A stretch of 64,000 nt of DNA from Hylemonella gracilis str. Niagara R (GCF_000600295.1 NZ_JEMG01000001.1:3198311-3262310), one strand, 5' to 3'. Shown: positions 45,205-55,232, counted from the first letter of the stretch. Notes: generated by a model not told the origin, from the letters alone. Program-made: numbers and translations.

Positions 45205-45233
45205 GAGTGGGCTGCATTATCGCAAACCCACTC
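45205..45233 (-). other. Hairpin in the sspA leader
   Basis: GAGTGGG (45205-45211) and CCCACTC (45227-45233) are 7-bp arms. On the minus strand the stem is followed by TTTTCG, so it looks like a weak terminator or attenuator ahead of sspA; it also overlaps the proposed sspA promoter. Confidence 0.45.
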
Positions 45234-45245
45234 ATCGAAAAGCAA
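45216..45245 (-). promoter_or_regulatory. Candidate sspA promoter
   Basis: On the minus strand TTGCTT (45245-45240) and GATAAT (45221-45216) are separated by 18 bp, about 65 bp before the sspA ATG. This would let sspAB be expressed independently of petABC. Confidence 0.5.
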
Positions 45246-45271
45246 ATTTTGCACCATATTGGTGCAAAATT
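45245..45271 (-). terminator. Perfect 12-bp palindromic hairpin after petC
   Basis: AATTTTGCACCA and TGGTGCAAAATT flank a 3-nt loop TAT. It lies 12 bp after the petC stop on the minus strand and the A/T-rich ends give U-runs in either direction, so it is a likely terminator of petABC. It also sits just upstream of the proposed sspA promoter. Confidence 0.7.
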
Positions 45272-45283
45272 CAGACCTGCGTC

Positions 45284-46039
45284 TTACTTGACGTCTTTCC
45301 AGTACGCGGCGTTGAGACGCCAGGCCAGGATGGTGAAGCCCAACAGGAAGATCAGCACCCAGACACCGATACGCACCCGGGTGTTCTGAGCGGGCTCACC
45401 CATCCACTGCAGGAAGTTCACCAGATCGCCCACGGCCTGGTCGTATTGCAGCGGGGTCAGGGTACCCGGTGTGATCTGTTCCCAGCCCGTGAACACCTTC
45501 ACATCATGGCCGTGTTCCTGATGGGTCTCATAGACCGGCTTGCGCTGGCCTTGCAGTTCCCACAGCACATGCGGCATCGCCACGCTGGGGAAGGCCAGGT
45601 TGTCCCAACCCGTGGCCTTGCTGGCGTCTGGGTAGAAGGTGCGCATGAAGGTGTAGAGGTAGTCCGCACCGGTGCCGCCATGGCCCGCGCGCGAGCGGGC
45701 GATCAGCGTCAGATCCGGCGGGTTGGTACCAAACCAGTCCTTGGCCTGCTTCGGATCGATGGCGGCCTTCATCAAGTCGCCCACCTTGTCGCTGGTGAAC
45801 AGCAGGTTGTCCTTGATCTGTTGTTCGGTGAAGCCGATGTCCGTCAGGCGGTTGTAACGCATGTAGGCGGCCGAGTGGCAGCTCAGGCAGTAGTTCACGA
45901 ACAGGCGAGCACCATTCTGCAGGGACGCGGTGTCGCTGGTGTTCACCGGGGCCTTGTCCCAGGCGATACCGCCACCCGCGGCCAGGGCACCCGCGCTCAG
46001 CGCAAAGAACGTGGAGAGGGCAAGAATCAGTTTTTTCAT
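45284..46039 (-). CDS. petC: Cytochrome c1, ubiquinol-cytochrome c reductase
   Basis: A 251-residue subunit of the bc1 complex that passes electrons from the Rieske protein to cytochrome c. The signal peptide covers about residues 1-21, the haem-binding motif CLSCH is at residues 51-55, and a C-terminal TM helix (GVWVLIFLLGFTILAW) anchors the protein. Start at 46039 is chosen so that the signal peptide begins MKKLIL. It is the last gene of petA-petB-petC; the gap to petB is 17 bp. Confidence 0.96.
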   Translation of the reverse strand: MKKLILALSTFFALSAGALAAGGGIAWDKAPVNTSDTASLQNGARLFVNYCLSCHSAAYMRYNRLTDIGFTEQQIKDNLLFTSDKVGDLMKAAIDPKQAKDWFGTNPPDLTLIARSRAGHGGTGADYLYTFMRTFYPDASKATGWDNLAFPSVAMPHVLWELQGQRKPVYETHQEHGHDVKVFTGWEQITPGTLTPLQYDQAVGDLVNFLQWMGEPAQNTRVRIGVWVLIFLLGFTILAWRLNAAYWKDVK

Positions 46040-46056
46040 GTTGTTTGCTCCCCGGC

Positions 46057-47472
46057 TCAATGCGCCTCGAACGTCACACGGTCGGGAACCGGCTTGGGTT
46101 CACCCAGACGGCTCCACCACGGCATCAGCAGGAAGAAGCCGAAATAGAACAGGGTGCCGACTTGCGAAACACGCTCGCCGATCGGCGACGGTGCCTGCAC
46201 GCCCAGATAACCCAGGATCAGGAACACGATCACGAACACGCCGTAGAGGTATTTGTGCCAGCTCGGACGATATCGGATGGACTTGACCGGGCTGTGGTCC
46301 AGCCAGGGCAGGAAGAACAGGATGATCACCGAACCGCCCATCACCACCACGCCCCAGAACTTGGCGTCAATGCCCAGCATCAGGGCGATCCCAACCAGGG
46401 CCCCCACGGCCACGGCCGCCTTGCCCTTGCCGCCCAGGCCACCCTTGACGATGGCCAACACGGCGGCCAGCGCCACGATCAGCACCAGCGCGTACATCAT
46501 CTCAGTGGTGATGGCGCGCAGCATCGAATAGAAGGGCGTGAAGTACCAGACCGGGGCGATGTGGGCCGGAGTCTTGAGCGGGTCGGCCGGGATGAAGTTG
46601 TTGTACTCCAGGAAGTAGCCGCCGAACTCGGGCGCGAAGAACACAACGGCGGTGAAGACCATCAGGAACACGCTCACGCCCATGATGTCGTGCACCGTGT
46701 AGTACGGGTGGAAGGGAATGCCGTCGGCCGGCGCGTCCTTGGACCAGCGGTTGCCCTTGGGGCCCTTCTTGATCTCGACGCCATCGGGGTTGTTGGAGCC
46801 CACGTCGTGCAGCGCCAGCAAGTGCGCCACGATCAGGCCCAGCAGCACCAGGGGCACGGCGATCACGTGGAAGCTGAAGAAGCGGTTCAGCGTCGCATCA
46901 CCCACCACGTAGTCGCCACGGATCAGCAGGGCCAGGTCCGGACCGATGAAGGGAATCGCGGAAAACAGGTTCACGATGACCTGAGCGCCCCAGTAGGACA
47001 TCTGGCCCCAGGGCAGCAGGTAACCCATGAAGGCCTCGGCCATCAGCACCAGGAAGATCGCGCAACCGAAGACCCAGACCAGCTCGCGCGGTTTGCGATA
47101 GCTGCCGTAGAGCAGGCCGCGGAACATGTGCAGGTAGACCACGACGAAGAAAGCCGAGGCGCCCGTGCTGTGCATGTAGCGCACCAGCCAACCCCAGGGC
47201 ACGTCGCGCATGATGTATTCCACCGAGGCGAAGGCCAAGGCCGCGTCCGGCTTGTAGTGCATCACCAGGAAGATGCCGGTGACGATCTGGATCACCAGCA
47301 CCAGCATGGCCAGCGAGCCGAAGAAATACCAGAAGTTGAAGTTCTTCGGGGCGTAGTACTCCGACATGTGGACGCGGTAGGCGTCGAAGGCGGTCGGGAA
47401 CCGGTTCTCGAACCAGTTCAGCACCTTGGCGCCTGCGGGCGCGTCGGCGGGGAGTTCCTTGAATTCAGCCAT
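46057..47472 (-). CDS. petB: Cytochrome b, ubiquinol-cytochrome c reductase
   Basis: A 471-residue membrane subunit carrying both b haems and the quinone sites Qo and Qi. It has eight or more TM helices. The haem-ligand helices include FFVVVYLHMFRGLLYGSYRKPRELVW and LNRFFSFHVIAVPLVLLGLIVAHLLALHDVG. The Qo-site PDPW-type motif appears within NFIPADPLKTPAHIAPVWYF. The length is that of betaproteobacterial cytochrome b, longer than mitochondrial forms. The gene lies between petA (23-bp gap) and petC. Confidence 0.97.
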   Translation of the reverse strand: MAEFKELPADAPAGAKVLNWFENRFPTAFDAYRVHMSEYYAPKNFNFWYFFGSLAMLVLVIQIVTGIFLVMHYKPDAALAFASVEYIMRDVPWGWLVRYMHSTGASAFFVVVYLHMFRGLLYGSYRKPRELVWVFGCAIFLVLMAEAFMGYLLPWGQMSYWGAQVIVNLFSAIPFIGPDLALLIRGDYVVGDATLNRFFSFHVIAVPLVLLGLIVAHLLALHDVGSNNPDGVEIKKGPKGNRWSKDAPADGIPFHPYYTVHDIMGVSVFLMVFTAVVFFAPEFGGYFLEYNNFIPADPLKTPAHIAPVWYFTPFYSMLRAITTEMMYALVLIVALAAVLAIVKGGLGGKGKAAVAVGALVGIALMLGIDAKFWGVVVMGGSVIILFFLPWLDHSPVKSIRYRPSWHKYLYGVFVIVFLILGYLGVQAPSPIGERVSQVGTLFYFGFFLLMPWWSRLGEPKPVPDRVTFEAH

Positions 47473-47495
47473 GATGTTCTTCTTCCGTATGACCT

Positions 47496-48104
47496 TCAGG
47501 CCTTGTCTTCGCCGATCAGCAGCTTGCTGTCGGACAGGTACATGTGCGGCGGCACTTCCAGGTTGTCGGGCGCCGGCTTGTTCTTGAACACACGGCCCGC
47601 CATGTCAAAGGTGGAGCCGTGGCAGGGGCACAGGAAACCACCGGGCCAGTTGTCGGGCAGCGAGGGCTGAGCGCCAGGCGTGAACTTGTCGGTCGGCGAG
47701 CAGCCCAGGTGGGAGCAGATGCCCACGCCCACGAACACTTCCGGCTTGATGGAACGATGGCGGTTCTTGGCGTACTCCGGGGTCGGGTAGGCCTTGCGAT
47801 CGGAGTTGGGATCGGCGAGCTGGTCTTCGTCCTTTTCCAGCGTCGCCAGTTGCTCGGGCGTGCGCTTCATGATCCACACCGGCTTGCCGCGCCATTCGAC
47901 CGTGACCTTCTCACCCGGTTTCAGCGCGGCGATGTCCACCTCGACCGCCGCACCGGCAGCCTTGGCACGCTCGGACGGCTGGAAGGTGCTGACGAACGGG
48001 ACGAGCGTGGCCACGCCCCCCACGGCACCCGCAGCGCCCGTGGCGATCAGCCACGTCCGTTTGCTCGGGTCCATCTGACTCTGATCGGCAAGCGTGTCGC
48101 TCAT
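47496..48104 (-). CDS. petA: Rieske iron-sulfur protein, ubiquinol-cytochrome c reductase
   Basis: A 202-residue bc1 subunit. An N-terminal helix at about residues 17-40, preceded by SKRTWL, anchors the protein; Rieske proteins are known Tat substrates, and tatABC lies 4 kb away. The 2Fe-2S ligands are Cys130, His132, Cys159 and His162, with Cys135 and Cys161 forming the disulfide. The start at 48104 (MSDTLAD) is preceded by GAGG-like sequence; the frame reaches 48116. First gene of petABC. Confidence 0.96.
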   Translation of the reverse strand: MSDTLADQSQMDPSKRTWLIATGAAGAVGGVATLVPFVSTFQPSERAKAAGAAVEVDIAALKPGEKVTVEWRGKPVWIMKRTPEQLATLEKDEDQLADPNSDRKAYPTPEYAKNRHRSIKPEVFVGVGICSHLGCSPTDKFTPGAQPSLPDNWPGGFLCPCHGSTFDMAGRVFKNKPAPDNLEVPPHMYLSDSKLLIGEDKA

Positions 48105-48142
48105 GGAGTTCCTCAATCAAATCTACCGGGGTTGAAATCGTG

Positions 48143-48160
48143 CCGGCCCATGATGGCCGG
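48143..48160. other. Small inverted repeat between pdxA and petA
   Basis: CCGGCC and GGCCGG are separated by 6 nt in the 83-bp gap between pdxA and petA, both on the minus strand. There is no clear T-tract. It could be a weak terminator for pdxA or a leader element of petABC. Confidence 0.3.
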
Positions 48161-48187
48161 ACTTACAGCGGGGGGATTCTAGCCGAC

Positions 48188-49249
48188 TCAATGCGCCGCC
48201 AGACGCTTGGCGACCCTCACCGCCTCGATCAGGCTGGATGCATCGGCCACCCCCTGGCCGGCGATGTCGAACGCCGTGCCGTGATCTGGACTGGTGCGCA
48301 CCAGCGGAAGGCCCAAGGTCACGTTCACGCCCTGCTCCACGCCCAGGTATTTCACCGGAATCAGGCCCTGGTCGTGGTACATGGCGACCACCACGTCGAA
48401 CTCGCCCGGATGACCCGGAGCCTGGCGCGCGCGCATGAACACGGTGTCTGGTGCGTAGGGGCCGCGCGCGTCGATGCCCTCGCGCCGCGCGAGGTCCAGC
48501 GCCGGGGTGATGAGCTCGATTTCCTCGCGTCCGAAGCGCCCGCCCTCGCCCGCGTGCGGGTTCAGGCCGGCCACGCCGATGCGCGGCGCACGGCCCAGCA
48601 CGGGCCGCAGGGCGGCATCGGTGATGCGCAGCGTTTGCAGCACATTGTCCGTGGTGACGGCTTCGATGGCCTCGCGCAAAGACACATGGATACTGACCAG
48701 CACCGTGCGCAATTCCTCGTTGGCCAACATCATGCGCACCGGCATGCTGGCGACGGGTACGCCTTGGTGCGCGGCGGCCTCGGCCTGCAGCAATTCGGTG
48801 TGGCCGGGGTAGGCGTCCCAAGGCGGGCCGGCGGCGGCCAAGGCTTCCTTGTGCAGGGGCGCCGTGACCAAGCCGGCGATCTCGCCGCGCAGGGCCGCGC
48901 GGGCGGCCCAGACCACGCATTCGCCTGCCAGACGGCCAGCCGCCGCGCTGATCTGGCCGGGCGGCACGGCAGCCAAGCCGCCCTGCAAGGCCGCGACTGG
49001 CAGCACAGGCAAATGGTGGGCAGGCAGCGTCAGCGCTTGCGCCGGATGCGTGATCTGCACCAGGGTGGGCCGGTGCTCGGCAGGCGCGTTCACTTTGTCC
49101 CGCAGCCAGCCCGCCGCGCGGTGCAGCACCTCGGGGTCGCCCGCGACGAAACAACCGCGCAGCAGCTCCGGTGCCTCCCAGGCCGCCTTCAGGATGATTT
49201 CCGGCCCGATGCCCGCGGCATCGCCCAGGGTGATGGCGTAAGGCTTCAT
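48188..49249 (-). CDS. pdxA: 4-hydroxythreonine-4-phosphate dehydrogenase PdxA
   Basis: A 353-residue NAD-dependent enzyme of pyridoxal-phosphate synthesis. It opens with ITLGDAAGIGPEIILKA, and the metal-binding histidines lie in PGHTELLQ, LNPHAGEGGRFGREE and MYHDQGLIPVKYLG. The C-terminal TSPDHGTAFDIAGQGVAD is diagnostic. PdxA2-type enzymes of other pathways share the fold, but the motif set fits PdxA. The start at 49249 is chosen from family similarity; the upstream frame to 49336 is not conserved. Confidence 0.93.
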   Translation of the reverse strand: MKPYAITLGDAAGIGPEIILKAAWEAPELLRGCFVAGDPEVLHRAAGWLRDKVNAPAEHRPTLVQITHPAQALTLPAHHLPVLPVAALQGGLAAVPPGQISAAAGRLAGECVVWAARAALRGEIAGLVTAPLHKEALAAAGPPWDAYPGHTELLQAEAAAHQGVPVASMPVRMMLANEELRTVLVSIHVSLREAIEAVTTDNVLQTLRITDAALRPVLGRAPRIGVAGLNPHAGEGGRFGREEIELITPALDLARREGIDARGPYAPDTVFMRARQAPGHPGEFDVVVAMYHDQGLIPVKYLGVEQGVNVTLGLPLVRTSPDHGTAFDIAGQGVADASSLIEAVRVAKRLAAH

Positions 49250-49366
49250 GGTTTCGCCGCCGGGCCGCCTGCGCGGCCAAGCCCGCGTTTCGCACGGACG
49301 GGCGCAACGCCCTCCCCTCGGGGGGCAGGGAGCCACACGTGGTGGGCGACCGTGGGGGACCTCATG

Positions 49367-50137
49367 TCAGGCAGGGTTGTCGATGTCGATGAACTCGTGC
49401 GCCAAGCCCAGCGGCGGCGCCACATGGGCGGCCACGGCGGGCGCGCCGTAGCGCTCGGTGGCGTGGTGACCGCAAGCCAGATAGGCCACGCCGCATTCGC
49501 GCGCGTAGTGGGCCTGGGGTTCCGAGATCTCGCCGGTGATGTAAGCGTCGGCGCCGGCCGCGATCGCGGCCTCGAAATAGCCCTGGGCGCCCCCGGTGCA
49601 CCAGGCGATCTGGCGCAGCGGGCGCCGACCACCGTCCACCAGCGTCACACCCCGGCCCGAGACCGGGCCCAGGCACAGTGCCACATGGTCGGCCAGTGCC
49701 CGCGCGTCGGCGTACACGCCGCCATCCGCACGCTCGCCCAACCAGCCCAGCAGACCCTCGCCAAACGCCGCATGTCCACGCAGACCCAGGCGCACGCCCA
49801 GTTGGGCGTTGTTGCCCAGCTCCGGATGCGCGTCCAGCGGCAGGTGGTAAGCGTAGAGGTTGATGTCGTGCGCGAGCAGCAAGCGCAGCCGCTCCTTCAT
49901 CCAGCCCGTGACGCGGCCATCCTGGCCGCGCCAGAACAGGCCGTGGTGCACAAAAATGGCGTCGGCCTGCGCGGCGATGGCGGCCTCGATCAGCGCGCGG
50001 CTGGCCGTCACGCCGGAAACGATCTTGCGGATCAGGGGTTTGCCCTCGACTTGCAGACCGTTGGGGCCGTAATCCTTGAAACGCTCGGGCTGCAGCAGCG
50101 CGTCGAAACTCTGGAGCAAGGTCTCGCGGGAAGTCAT
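49367..50137 (-). CDS. Nif3-like dinuclear metal centre hexameric protein
   Basis: A 256-residue NIF3/DUF34 family protein. Metal-binding residues are visible in FVHHGLFWRGQDG and in ACGHHATERYGA, and the N-terminal KDYGPNGLQVEG is conserved. Members form hexameric toroids; they have been called GTP cyclohydrolase I type 2, but the cellular role is unsettled. The ATG at 50137 has AGGA about 10 nt upstream; ATG at 50155 is an alternative. It is divergent from the DegQ-type protease gene. Confidence 0.9.
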   Translation of the reverse strand: MTSRETLLQSFDALLQPERFKDYGPNGLQVEGKPLIRKIVSGVTASRALIEAAIAAQADAIFVHHGLFWRGQDGRVTGWMKERLRLLLAHDINLYAYHLPLDAHPELGNNAQLGVRLGLRGHAAFGEGLLGWLGERADGGVYADARALADHVALCLGPVSGRGVTLVDGGRRPLRQIAWCTGGAQGYFEAAIAAGADAYITGEISEPQAHYARECGVAYLACGHHATERYGAPAVAAHVAPPLGLAHEFIDIDNPA

Positions 50138-50218
50138 GCGCGCATTGTCCTTCATCCAATCGCGGCAACGGGATGGCAGGGCATCCCGATGCGGGCAGGC
50201 ATGGCGACGCGGCGCGCC

Positions 50219-50224
50219 TACAAT
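50219..50224 (+). promoter_or_regulatory. -10-like hexamer close to the DegQ-type protease start
   Basis: TACAAT lies 8 nt before the ATG at 50233. The intervening TTGCAGCC has no Shine-Dalgarno sequence, so a nearly leaderless mRNA is possible. Confidence 0.4.
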
Positions 50225-50232
50225 TTGCAGCC

Positions 50233-51387
<1,155 letters not shown>

Positions 51388-51393
51388 GCCGGC

Positions 51394-52188
51394 TTATTTC
51401 GCCTGGGCGTCCGGCGTTTCTTCCGGTGCCTTGGTGTGTCGGATGAACACGCGGGCGGCGATGATGCCCACCTCGTAGAGCACGCACATGGGGATGGCCA
51501 ACGCGAGCTGTGAAATCACGTCGGGCGGGGTCACGATGGCGGCGATCACGAAGGCCAGGACGATGAAATAGCCTCGGAAGGCCTGCAGCTTCTCGATGCT
51601 GACAATACCCAGCCGCGCCAGCACGATCACCGCGATCGGCACCTCGAAGGCCAGACCGAAGGCCAGGAACATCGTGAGCACGAAGCTCAGGTAGGCCTCG
51701 ATGTCCGGCGCGGCCGTGATGGTCTTGGGCGCGAAACTCTGGATGAAGGCAAAGACCTTGCCAAACACGAAGAAATAACAGAAGGCCACGCCCATCAGGA
51801 ACAGCACCGTGCTGCTGATCACCAGGGGCAGCACCAGCTTCTTCTCGTGGCTGTACAGCCCCGGCGCGACGAAGGCCCAGAGCTGGTAGAGCAACACGGG
51901 CAAGGCCAGCAGAAAAGCCGCCATCAGCAGGATCTTGAGCGGCACCATGAAAGGCGAGATGACCGAGGTGGCGATCAGCGTCGCGCCTTGCGGCAGATGC
52001 GCCACCAGCGGCGCGGCCAGCAGGTCGTACAAGGAGCCCGGGCCGGGATACAGGGCCAGCGCCGCGACGGCGATGCCCATGGCGATCACGCTTTTGAGCA
52101 GCCTGTCGCGCAGCTCCACCAGGTGCTGGACGAAGGGCTGCTCGGTGCCCGCCAGTTCATCGTCTTTTTTGTCGTCGGAATCAGCCAT
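51394..52188 (-). CDS. tatC: Twin-arginine translocase subunit TatC
   Basis: A 264-residue polytopic receptor that binds twin-arginine signal peptides together with TatB. Six TM helices are visible. Conserved segments are EQPFVQHLVELRDRLLKSV at the N-terminus and SFVLTMFLAFGLAFEVPI in the middle, and the Phe/Glu positions needed for signal recognition are present. It ends the tatA-tatB-tatC operon; the gap from tatB is 81 bp. The acidic N-terminus DSDDKKDDE is an ordinary betaproteobacterial feature. Confidence 0.96.
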   Translation of the reverse strand: MADSDDKKDDELAGTEQPFVQHLVELRDRLLKSVIAMGIAVAALALYPGPGSLYDLLAAPLVAHLPQGATLIATSVISPFMVPLKILLMAAFLLALPVLLYQLWAFVAPGLYSHEKKLVLPLVISSTVLFLMGVAFCYFFVFGKVFAFIQSFAPKTITAAPDIEAYLSFVLTMFLAFGLAFEVPIAVIVLARLGIVSIEKLQAFRGYFIVLAFVIAAIVTPPDVISQLALAIPMCVLYEVGIIAARVFIRHTKAPEETPDAQAK

Positions 52189-52269
52189 GGGTTCAGCGCT
52201 GCGTTCCCGGGCCCGATGCGGGAGGAACGCGCTTGTTTAGGGGGATGAAGAACAACAAGAAAAACTTAC

Positions 52270-52779
52270 TCAACCCAGTTGGCGCGGCCGCCTCGCGGCG
52301 CCGGAGAACCCCGGCGGGCGGTGCCGCGCCACCCGAGCGGCGCCCGACAGCGCCTTGGTGCGCAGGCCCTGACGGGCCTTGTACCAGGCCGGCACACTGC
52401 CACGCTTGAGGCGCCAGTTCTTGCCTGGGTGTTTGTATTCGGGGTAGTTGACCAGTTCAGGCATCACCCCGCTCGACGATTCGAAACTGGATTCCAGTTC
52501 CGCGGCGGTGGTCGACCATTCCTGCTCGATGCCGGACGAGGCGCTCTGGATGGAGTTCTCCACATCGCGGGCCGCGCCCTCGACCGAGGTCTTCATCTTG
52601 CGCAGCTCGTCCAACTCCATCGAGCGGTTGACTTCCGCCTTCACATCGGACACGTAACGCTGCGCCTTGCCTAGCAAGGTGCCGATGGTGCGGGCCACGC
52701 GCGGCAGCTTCTCGGGCCCGATGACGATCAAGGCCACGGCGCCGATCAGCGCCAGCTTGGACAGACCGAGGTCGATCAT
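52270..52779 (-). CDS. tatB: Sec-independent translocase subunit TatB
   Basis: A 169-residue partner of TatC. One N-terminal TM helix ([25 protein letters not shown]) with the conserved Glu8-region replaced by Leu/Ser is followed by an amphipathic helix [20 protein letters not shown] and a long, variable C-terminal tail rich in Arg. The tail segment [18 protein letters not shown] is typical of Comamonadaceae-like TatB. Second gene of the tat operon; 46 bp separate it from tatA. Confidence 0.93.
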   Translation of the reverse strand: MIDLGLSKLALIGAVALIVIGPEKLPRVARTIGTLLGKAQRYVSDVKAEVNRSMELDELRKMKTSVEGAARDVENSIQSASSGIEQEWSTTAAELESSFESSSGVMPELVNYPEYKHPGKNWRLKRGSVPAWYKARQGLRTKALSGAARVARHRPPGFSGAARRPRQLG

Positions 52780-52825
52780 GGCAGGGACACCACCGTCTCA
52801 GGACGCGGGCTGCGCGAGGGGCGCA

Positions 52826-53062
52826 TCACGACTTGTGCTTGGCTTCGACGTCGATGGTGGTCTTTTCAGCGGCGGCAGCGCTCGTGACCTGCTGGGGCGG
52901 CGCGACCGGCTTGTCCTCACTGGAACCGTCCTTCATGCCGTCCTTGAAACCCTTGACGGCGCTGCCCAGGTCACTACCCAGATTCTTCAGCTTCTTGGTG
53001 CCAAACACCATGACCACGATCAGCAGCACGATCAGCCAGTGCCAGATGGAAAAGGAACCCAT
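52826..53062 (-). CDS. tatA: Sec-independent translocase subunit TatA
   Basis: A 78-residue pore-forming subunit of the Tat system. The TM helix [19 protein letters not shown] is followed by the amphipathic helix [17 protein letters not shown], with the [10 protein letters not shown] hinge conserved. The tail is hydrophilic. AGGAG precedes the ATG. First gene of tatABC. Its likely clients here include the Rieske protein PetA. Confidence 0.95.
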   Translation of the reverse strand: MGSFSIWHWLIVLLIVVMVFGTKKLKNLGSDLGSAVKGFKDGMKDGSSEDKPVAPPQQVTSAAAAEKTTIDVEAKHKS

Positions 53063-53099
53063 ATCTCTTACTCCTAAAAATCCCGGAATCAGGGCGCAG

Positions 53100-53124
53100 A
53101 TTCTAGGGCTTGTTTGTCAAGCCC
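53100..53124 (-). other. Hairpin and -10-like box between hinT and tatA
   Basis: GGGCTTG (53106-53112) and CAAGCCC (53118-53124) are perfect 7-bp arms around TTTGT. On the minus strand TAGAAT (53105-53100) follows at once and could be the -10 box of a tatA promoter, though no -35 box stands at normal distance. The hairpin could end part of the his-hinT transcripts. Confidence 0.45.
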
Positions 53125-53159
53125 AGGTAATTCGACCGCCCGGCAATTCCCTCTTAGCT

Positions 53160-53519
53160 TCAGCCTTTGAGCCAGGGACGCGGACCGCCGATGACGTGCA
53201 GGTGCAGGTGGTGCACTTCCTGCCCACCATCACCGCCCGTGTTGACCATGATGCGAAAGCCACCTTCCGGATAGGGACGGCATCCCTGTTCCAGCGCCAG
53301 CTTGGGCGCGAGGGTCATCATCCTGCCCATCAACGCCGCATGCTCCGGCCCGACCTGGGCCATCGACGCGATGTGCAGCTTCGGGATAAGCAGGAAATGC
53401 ACCGGCGCCCAGGGGTTGATGTCGTGGAAGGCGAGAATGTCCTCGTCCTCGTAGACCTTCTTCGATGGAATCTGCCCTGCAGCGATCTTGCAGAAAATGC
53501 AGTTCGGGTCGTGGCTCAT
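53160..53519 (-). CDS. hinT: HIT family nucleotide hydrolase (HinT-like)
   Basis: A 119-residue purine nucleoside phosphoramidase. The histidine triad is His104-Leu-His106-Leu-His108, just before the C-terminal VIGGPRPW. CIFCKIAAGQIPSKKVYEDE is the standard N-terminus with the two Cys of a possible zinc site. AGGAG precedes the ATG. It lies directly after hisE (27-bp gap) and before tatA, a widespread betaproteobacterial order; its link to histidine synthesis is positional only. Confidence 0.93.
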   Translation of the reverse strand: MSHDPNCIFCKIAAGQIPSKKVYEDEDILAFHDINPWAPVHFLLIPKLHIASMAQVGPEHAALMGRMMTLAPKLALEQGCRPYPEGGFRIMVNTGGDGGQEVHHLHLHVIGGPRPWLKG

Positions 53520-53546
53520 GCCGTCTCCTGTGGGTGGTCTGGAAAA

Positions 53547-53960
53547 TCAGGGTTGCTGCTTGTCGGCGGTTTCCGTCGCGCTGCGCGCCTGCGCCTTGCG
53601 CAGGGCTTTTTCCTCGAGGCCGCTGGTACCTTCGCGGCGCTCCAGCTCGGTGATCACGTCGGCAGGCGTCAGGCCGTAGTGGGCCAGGGCGATCAGGCTG
53701 TGGAACCAGAGGTCGGCCATTTCGTAGAGCACCTTCTGCCGGGCAGCGTCGGCTGCCAAGACGCCCAGGGCCAGTGCATGGTCGGCGTCCTTGGCGGCCA
53801 TCACGACTTCGGTGGCTTCCTCACCCACCTTCTTCAAAAAGGCATCTGGCCCCTTGTGCAGCAGGCGCGCGACGTAGCTTTTTTCCGGATCTCCGCCGTT
53901 GGCGGGCTTGCGGCTTTCTATGAGGGCCGCGAGGCGCGCCAGGGAATCGTTGCTGCTCAT
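53547..53960 (-). CDS. hisE: Phosphoribosyl-ATP diphosphatase HisE
   Basis: A 137-residue enzyme for the second step of histidine synthesis. The all-alpha MazG-like fold is seen in [31 protein letters not shown] and [20 protein letters not shown], with the acidic residues that bind magnesium. HisE is separate from HisI here, as in most betaproteobacteria. The start overlaps the hisI stop by 4 bp. A Lys/Ala/Gln-rich tail ends the protein. Confidence 0.95.
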   Translation of the reverse strand: MSSNDSLARLAALIESRKPANGGDPEKSYVARLLHKGPDAFLKKVGEEATEVVMAAKDADHALALGVLAADAARQKVLYEMADLWFHSLIALAHYGLTPADVITELERREGTSGLEEKALRKAQARSATETADKQQP

Positions 53961-54382
53961 GATTTGTAGATTGTTTCAGGGTCCTTGAGCACGGGCTCCA
54001 CCGTCCGCCAGGCCCCACTCTCGTAACGCTGGAAGAAGCAGCTGTGGCGGCCGGTATGGCAGGCGATGCCCGGCGTGTGGCCAGCCTGGGTGACTTTCAG
54101 CAAGACCACGTCGTTGTCGCAGTCCAGGCGGATTTCGTGCACGGTCTGCACATGACCGGACTCCTCGCCCTTGAACCACAGCTTGCCACGCGAGCGGCTG
54201 TAATAGACGGCACGACCCAGTTCAGCGGTTTTCAACAAGGCCTCGCGGTTCATCCAGGCGAACATCAGCACGTCGTTGCTGCCCTGTTCCTGCGCGATCA
54301 CCGGCACCAGGCCCTGGGCATCCCAGTTCACCTCCTCCAGCCAGGTCGAATCCGGGGTCAAGGGGGTCATGGGCGCGCTCAT
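53957..54382 (-). CDS. hisI: Phosphoribosyl-AMP cyclohydrolase HisI
   Basis: A 141-residue enzyme for the third step of histidine synthesis. Metal and substrate residues are visible in [40 protein letters not shown] and in the later [11 protein letters not shown] with [10 protein letters not shown], where Cys and His bind zinc. It overlaps hisF upstream and hisE downstream by 4 bp each, so the three are tightly coupled in translation. Confidence 0.95.
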   Translation of the reverse strand: MSAPMTPLTPDSTWLEEVNWDAQGLVPVIAQEQGSNDVLMFAWMNREALLKTAELGRAVYYSRSRGKLWFKGEESGHVQTVHEIRLDCDNDVVLLKVTQAGHTPGIACHTGRHSCFFQRYESGAWRTVEPVLKDPETIYKS

Positions 54383-55200
54383 GCGGGCAGCTCCTGAGTC
54401 GCCTCGATGCGCACAGGGATACCGGCCGCCGCCATGGCCGCCTTGGCCTGGGCGATGGTGTAGGTGCCGTAGTGGAAGATGCTGGCGGCCAGCACGGCAT
54501 CGGCCCCGCCTTGCTTCACGCCCTCAACCAGGTGGTCCAGCGTGCCCACGCCACCCGAGGCGATGACCGGCACGCTGACCGCGTCGCTGATGGCGCGCGT
54601 GAGCGCCAGGTCGAAACCGCTCTTGGTGCCGTCGCGATCCATGCTGGTCAGCAGGATCTCGCCCGCGCCGTATTCGGCCATCTGGCGTGCCCAGGCCAGG
54701 GCATCCAGTCCGGTGTTCTTGCGCCCGCCGTGGCTGTAAACGTCCCAGCCGGGGCCGATTTCACGCCCGTCCACCAGGCGCTTGGCATCCGACTCGGAGC
54801 GGCGCTTGGCGTCGATGGCCACCACGATGCACTGCGCGCCGTACTTCTCAGAGGCGTCGCGGATGACCTGCGGGTTGGCGATCGCGGCCGAATTGAAGCT
54901 GGTCTTGTCCGCCCCTGCGTTGAGCAGGCGACGCACGTCTTCCACCGTGCGCACGCCCCCCCCAACGGTGAGCGGGATGAAGACCTGCGAGGCCACGGCC
55001 TCGATCATGTGCAAGATGAGGTCGCGCCCGTCGCTGGTGGCGGTGATGTCCAGGAAGGTGAGCTCGTCCGCGCCCTGCTCGTTGTAGCGCGCGGCGATCT
55101 CCACCGGGTCGCCCGCGTCGCGCAGCTCGACGAAGTTCACGCCCTTGACGACGCGTCCGCCCGTCACGTCCAGGCAGGGAATGATGCGTTTGGCTAACAT
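54379..55200 (-). CDS. hisF: Imidazole glycerol phosphate synthase cyclase subunit HisF
   Basis: A 273-residue TIM barrel that joins ammonia from HisH to PRFAR, giving IGP and AICAR. The N-terminus [22 protein letters not shown] carries the catalytic Asp11, and Asp130 lies in [11 protein letters not shown]. The start at 55200 is fixed by this conserved N-terminus. The usual neighbour hisA is not adjacent: a mutarotase gene and an ABC exporter gene on the opposite strand lie between. Only 32 bp separate the hisF start from the divergent exporter start, so hisF needs its own promoter within them. Confidence 0.96.
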   Translation of the reverse strand: MLAKRIIPCLDVTGGRVVKGVNFVELRDAGDPVEIAARYNEQGADELTFLDITATSDGRDLILHMIEAVASQVFIPLTVGGGVRTVEDVRRLLNAGADKTSFNSAAIANPQVIRDASEKYGAQCIVVAIDAKRRSESDAKRLVDGREIGPGWDVYSHGGRKNTGLDALAWARQMAEYGAGEILLTSMDRDGTKSGFDLALTRAISDAVSVPVIASGGVGTLDHLVEGVKQGGADAVLAASIFHYGTYTIAQAKAAMAAAGIPVRIEATQELPA

Positions 55201-55207
55201 GCCGAGG

Positions 55208-55213
55208 ATTGTA
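55208..55213 (-). promoter_or_regulatory. -10-like hexamer close to the hisF start
   Basis: On the minus strand TACAAT lies 7 nt before the hisF ATG, with no Shine-Dalgarno sequence between. If used, it would give a leaderless hisF-hisI-hisE transcript, which would be needed because the exporter gene cuts hisF off from hisA. Confidence 0.4.
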
Positions 55214-55232
55214 GGCGGGCGCCATTGCACAC

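Noticed and set aside
48140-50232. Plus-strand open frame of almost 700 codons opposite pdxA and the Nif3-like gene
   Set aside because: Antisense shadow; its product shows no domain, while pdxA and the Nif3-like gene have intact motifs.
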